From assembly GCA_023393265.1 (NCBI GenBank), contig JAEWME010000445.1, forward strand, positions 1 through 15,113: a DNA stretch of 15,113 nucleotides, in the 5' to 3' direction. The notes below the pieces were generated by a model. That model did not search any database. It was not told where the DNA came from and saw only the letters and a list, made by a program, of their open reading frames with translations. Below, in pieces: positions 12,692 through 15,113 of the stretch. Numbering within the stretch: position 1 is the stretch's first letter; each line of letters opens with the position of its first letter. Source of the stretch: Bacteroidota bacterium. GTDB taxonomy: Bacteria; Bacteroidota; Bacteroidia; Bacteroidales; Prolixibacteraceae. Both the position numbers and the translations under genes were made by a program.

Positions 12692-14640
12692 TATTCTTCG
12701 GCGTCAGCAATGTCAACAATTACAGTTCGCCAAAGCAGTTTCTTTTTAGTCGGAGTCTTGTCGAAAAGCGAAATGTGGTTGTCTTCTCCAAAGCCGTGCA
12801 TTTCGAAATTCACATCATACCGGCCCGATTTTGCGAGGGCTTCTTCCAGAATTCTTTTTACATCGTTAGCCCGGTTTAGTGAGGTTTTCACGTAGTAATC
12901 TTCGTTTTCCATGAATTCGGAGTGTCCGTGAATGACTACTCGTCCGTTTGGATGAATGTGGGGAAGCACAACATTTTTGAGATATTTTTCAAAAATCCGG
13001 ATGGCTTTGGGATTATTGAAAGCATAGGTAATGCTGAAACGGTAATTTTTCTCCAGTCTAGGTGGTGTCCATTTTGTTATGTGTAATGTTGTGTCTTTAC
13101 TAATGGTAATCAGGCTTTTCGACTGCCCTGAGATCATGACATCAAAGTAACCTTCATCTCTGTTCCCCAATACGAGTTTGGTCGGAATTGTCACCATATC
13201 TTTAAAGAATGGTCCAAAATTTTGTACCACGCCTTTTTCGTCCGTCAGCTTGAGCGACCATGACGAGAGCGGCTCTTTCGCATTCTCGGTTGTGAAAATG
13301 AGACTGTTTTCCGGCTTGGCCTCATTAATTGTGAATAATCGTTTTGATTTTGTTCCGGGATAAAGTCCTCCGATTTCCCTGATCAGCGTGGGCGTCTGGC
13401 TTTTCATTATAACATGCCGGTTGCCGTCGTCCAATAGCAGCAGTTCATCGTCGCTTCCTGAAAGTAACTGATGACCGGCTTTCACCTTCCGGCCTTTGAC
13501 AGAGATGCCTGAAGTACCAATACCATAAATACTTTTGAGATAAGTCCCGACTGATTGAGCCATCTCTTTCCCATCCGTCTTGCAAAATTCAGAGGTGCCA
13601 ACTAGTGTAAGTTGCGTCGTGGGATTCTTCTTCAGGAAGCTGCCCACTTTGTTTACAATGTTGTTGTCGATAGTTGGCAAATCAGCCTTGTTGTCGGCTG
13701 TAATGCCATCCGTAATTCCGGAGATACCTGCTTTTGAGGCTTTTTGTTGTATTTCTGCTTCGCTTGTTTTTACATCGTAATACAAGCTTCCAGAAAGGTC
13801 TGTATTATCAGCTTGAGATGTCTCATCGATAGGTTGAGTGGCGATATCTGTTTCTTCAGGAATGACAACCGGCACAATTACGTGGTCGGGGATAGGAATT
13901 TGTTTGCTCTTGCCAAATTTAAAAGCAATACCGGTTCTGATCGTTGTGACATCCCATGATTCGACGGAACGCGGACTTTGACCAAAAGACGGATGATAAG
14001 CAGCGAAGGGCGAGATGATAACCTGTGACTTGTTGTTTTTTCCAGTTACGGTAATGTCGTATCCCAAGCCTACCTGAGTAGAAATCACGATGTTCTTGAC
14101 ATCGCTGAAAACATCAACTTCCTTAGGCGGATTTGGATTCGAAGAAGTAATATTCCAATGGTAGAAGCGCTTGTCAATATTGTATCCGAGCCGGGGGCCG
14201 CCATAAATAAAAAGTGGCGACTTGAACAGGTTCAACCGGATACTCGGTTCGAAAGTGATATAGGCCAGTTTCGTTTCGAATGTCTCGTCAAATTTTCCAC
14301 GACGGCTTTCATAACCTGTGTGTAACATGAATCCGGCAACGGTGCCGGGTTTGTGGTATTCCAGAACCGGATAACCAAATAGTCCGATTCCACTTCCGTC
14401 TGTTTTTTCAGGAAAGGTAAGGTTTTGGTTTGGCTGCGTGATTGAACTATTGAATGAGTTGAAATTAGCACCTCCGGCAACGCCGATCCACCATGATGGT
14501 TTTATCAGTTTTGTTTCCTGTGCCGACAGCGACAGTGAAAAGCCGGTTGCGACCAGCGCTGCGAAAGTAAGTTTTCGTGCCAGTTTCAGTAGCGAACTCT
14601 TATTTACTGACACCCACGCGGGATTCACTATATATTTCAT
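12691..14640 (-). CDS. Outer-membrane beta-barrel protein with two diverged OmpA-like domains
   Basis: Predicted envelope protein of 649 residues. A long signal peptide has a 24-residue polar start, a hydrophobic core at about 25-39 and a likely cut after SLSA (37-40). Residues about 48-243 alternate aromatic and polar strands (WWIGVAGGANF, FIYGGPRLGY, VGLGYDITV, IRTGIAFKFG) like PorT-type outer-membrane barrels. A Pro/Asp/Thr-rich linker follows to about 285. The first OmpA-like region (about 322-390: VNKVGSFLKKNPTTQLTLVG, then ISVKG) has lost GHTD, reading GTSE, and its RA motif. A beta-rich module covers about 405-530. The C-terminal OmpA-like domain (about 542-645) keeps GHSE (572-575, Glu for the peptidoglycan-contacting Asp) and LNRA with Arg590, then MHGFGED and an Arg at 638. 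I infer peptidoglycan anchoring by the last domain. GTG codons at residues 5 and 10 are alternative starts that would give a more usual signal peptide. Confidence 0.85.
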   Translation of the reverse strand: MKYIVNPAWVSVNKSSLLKLARKLTFAALVATGFSLSLSAQETKLIKPSWWIGVAGGANFNSFNSSITQPNQNLTFPEKTDGSGIGLFGYPVLEYHKPGTVAGFMLHTGYESRRGKFDETFETKLAYITFEPSIRLNLFKSPLFIYGGPRLGYNIDKRFYHWNITSSNPNPPKEVDVFSDVKNIVISTQVGLGYDITVTGKNNKSQVIISPFAAYHPSFGQSPRSVESWDVTTIRTGIAFKFGKSKQIPIPDHVIVPVVIPEETDIATQPIDETSQADNTDLSGSLYYDVKTSEAEIQQKASKAGISGITDGITADNKADLPTIDNNIVNKVGSFLKKNPTTQLTLVGTSEFCKTDGKEMAQSVGTYLKSIYGIGTSGISVKGRKVKAGHQLLSGSDDELLLLDDGNRHVIMKSQTPTLIREIGGLYPGTKSKRLFTINEAKPENSLIFTTENAKEPLSSWSLKLTDEKGVVQNFGPFFKDMVTIPTKLVLGNRDEGYFDVMISGQSKSLITISKDTTLHITKWTPPRLEKNYRFSITYAFNNPKAIRIFEKYLKNVVLPHIHPNGRVVIHGHSEFMENEDYYVKTSLNRANDVKRILEEALAKSGRYDVNFEMHGFGEDNHISLFDKTPTKKKLLWRTVIVDIADAEE

Positions 14641-14715
14641 AGGGGAAGGAATTTAAATGTGTGCTGGCTATGGCCAATTTTGGTTCGTTTTATACTTAGC
14701 TTGAATATGTTAGCC

Positions 14716-14723
14716 CAAATCTA
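14716..14723 (-). promoter_or_regulatory. Candidate -7 box for the OmpA-like gene
   Basis: On the minus strand this reads TAGATTTG, an exact TAnnTTTG match, 75 bases before the ATG at 14640 and just after the stop of the TetR-family gene. A TTG (plus 14743-14745) lies 19 bases upstream as a possible -33 element, inside the end of the regulator gene. The OmpA-like gene can thus be transcribed independently. Confidence 0.5.
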
Positions 14724-14728
14724 ATCTT

Positions 14729-15113
14729 TTATTTGATTGAAACAATCCCGAAGAAGAGGATGTTCATCATTTCGTCAATTGACTTTTGCAGTTCTTCGTC
14801 CGACAGGTTTTTCAGGATAAGCGGCACTTCAAACCCATGCAACGCTGCGACAATTGTTTTGGCTGTCAGTTCCGGGTTGCTGATGGTAAAATCGCCCTTT
14901 TCAATCCCTTCGAACATCATATTTTTGATGACAGCCACCTCTGTGTCGAAGTGCTCCGACCGCATGCTTTCTACAAAATATAACTGATCGAGTAAATCAT
15001 TTTTAAGCGCTTCGTAGTAGTTAACAACCGCTTTGAGCGACCGCATCCGAAAATAAATGTAGGTTTTTAATTTTTCCTTCGAGTCATTTGTTTTGCTAAT
15101 TGCCCGCTCAATC
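14729..15113 (-). CDS. TetR/AcrR-family regulator, C-terminal part (cut by window edge)
   Basis: Ligand-binding part of a probable TetR-family repressor. The reading frame is open from the right edge of the window to the TAA at 14731-14729, about 127 residues. It begins IERAISKTNDSKEKLKTYI, typical of the helices just after the TetR DNA-binding domain, and continues through an all-helical region. NPELTAKTIVAALHGFEVPL (about 81-100 of the visible part) is the usual helix 8-9 pattern of this family, and DEMMNILFFGI is the last helix. The helix-turn-helix that would prove the assignment is outside the window. An internal Met at 15046 could be mistaken for a start, but sequence upstream of it fits the same fold. 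The gene precedes the OmpA-like gene by 88 bases on the same strand. The target is unknown. Confidence 0.8.
   Translation of the reverse strand, partial: IERAISKTNDSKEKLKTYIYFRMRSLKAVVNYYEALKNDLLDQLYFVESMRSEHFDTEVAVIKNMMFEGIEKGDFTISNPELTAKTIVAALHGFEVPLILKNLSDEELQKSIDEMMNILFFGIVSIK

Noticed and set aside
15044..15046. Internal Met of the TetR-family gene as a start codon
   Set aside because: The frame stays open to the window edge, and the upstream residues fit the helices after a TetR DNA-binding domain, so the gene is truncated by the edge rather than starting here.
1..15113. Search for a CRISPR array, phage or insertion-sequence island
   Set aside because: No regularly spaced repeats, transposase, integrase or terminal inverted repeats were seen, and almost all sequence is explained by chromosomal genes.

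Overview
The window is a piece of a Bacteroidota chromosome, probably Bacteroidales or Marinilabiliales (inferred). Three things point there. A type IX secretion protein (PorZ) carries its sorting domain. Several starts are preceded by the Bacteroidota promoter -7 element TAnnTTTG rather than a sigma70 hexamer. The gene set (GH3-like ligase, dNK-type deoxynucleoside kinase, CvpA, SPOR lipoprotein, OmpA-like barrel protein) is typical of the phylum. I see no tRNA, rRNA, CRISPR array, insertion sequence or phage gene. Coding density is high and no gap between genes exceeds 300 bases.

Layout. Positions 1-972 (minus strand) hold the 5' part of tyrS and then cvpA. Positions 1143-8371 (plus strand) hold a GH3-family adenylating enzyme, a deoxynucleoside kinase, an apparent rdgB-porZ-recO operon and an aminotransferase-fold protein with its own promoter. 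Positions 8451-11025 (minus strand) hold a SPOR lipoprotein, a small GIY-YIG protein and a long acyl-CoA dehydrogenase. A HlyD/MacA-type adaptor lies on the plus strand (11285-12634). It converges on a large OmpA-like outer-membrane protein (12691-14640, minus strand), which is followed by the 3' part of a TetR-family regulator cut by the window edge. Two strong inverted-repeat terminators sit between the convergent pairs at about 8392-8432 and 12648-12691.

How the genes relate. Most look like core or envelope functions: tRNA charging, nucleotide salvage and clean-up, recombination repair, the type IX secretion attachment complex, peptidoglycan-associated envelope proteins and an export adaptor. 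No dedicated accessory system is evident.

The most unusual observation is that the aminotransferase-fold protein at 7220-8371 has lost the lysine that binds PLP. The motif SFGK of the YbdL-like family reads SFGP, and the phosphate-binding and ring-contacting positions are changed too, yet the reading frame is intact. A second possible pseudoenzyme is the 81-residue GIY-YIG protein, which keeps both tyrosines but lacks the expected catalytic Arg and Glu. Other points for follow-up are the GH3 homologue of unknown substrate, a MacA-like adaptor with no transporter beside it, an outer-membrane protein with two diverged OmpA-like domains, and the coupling of a secretion gene to two genes of DNA and nucleotide maintenance.
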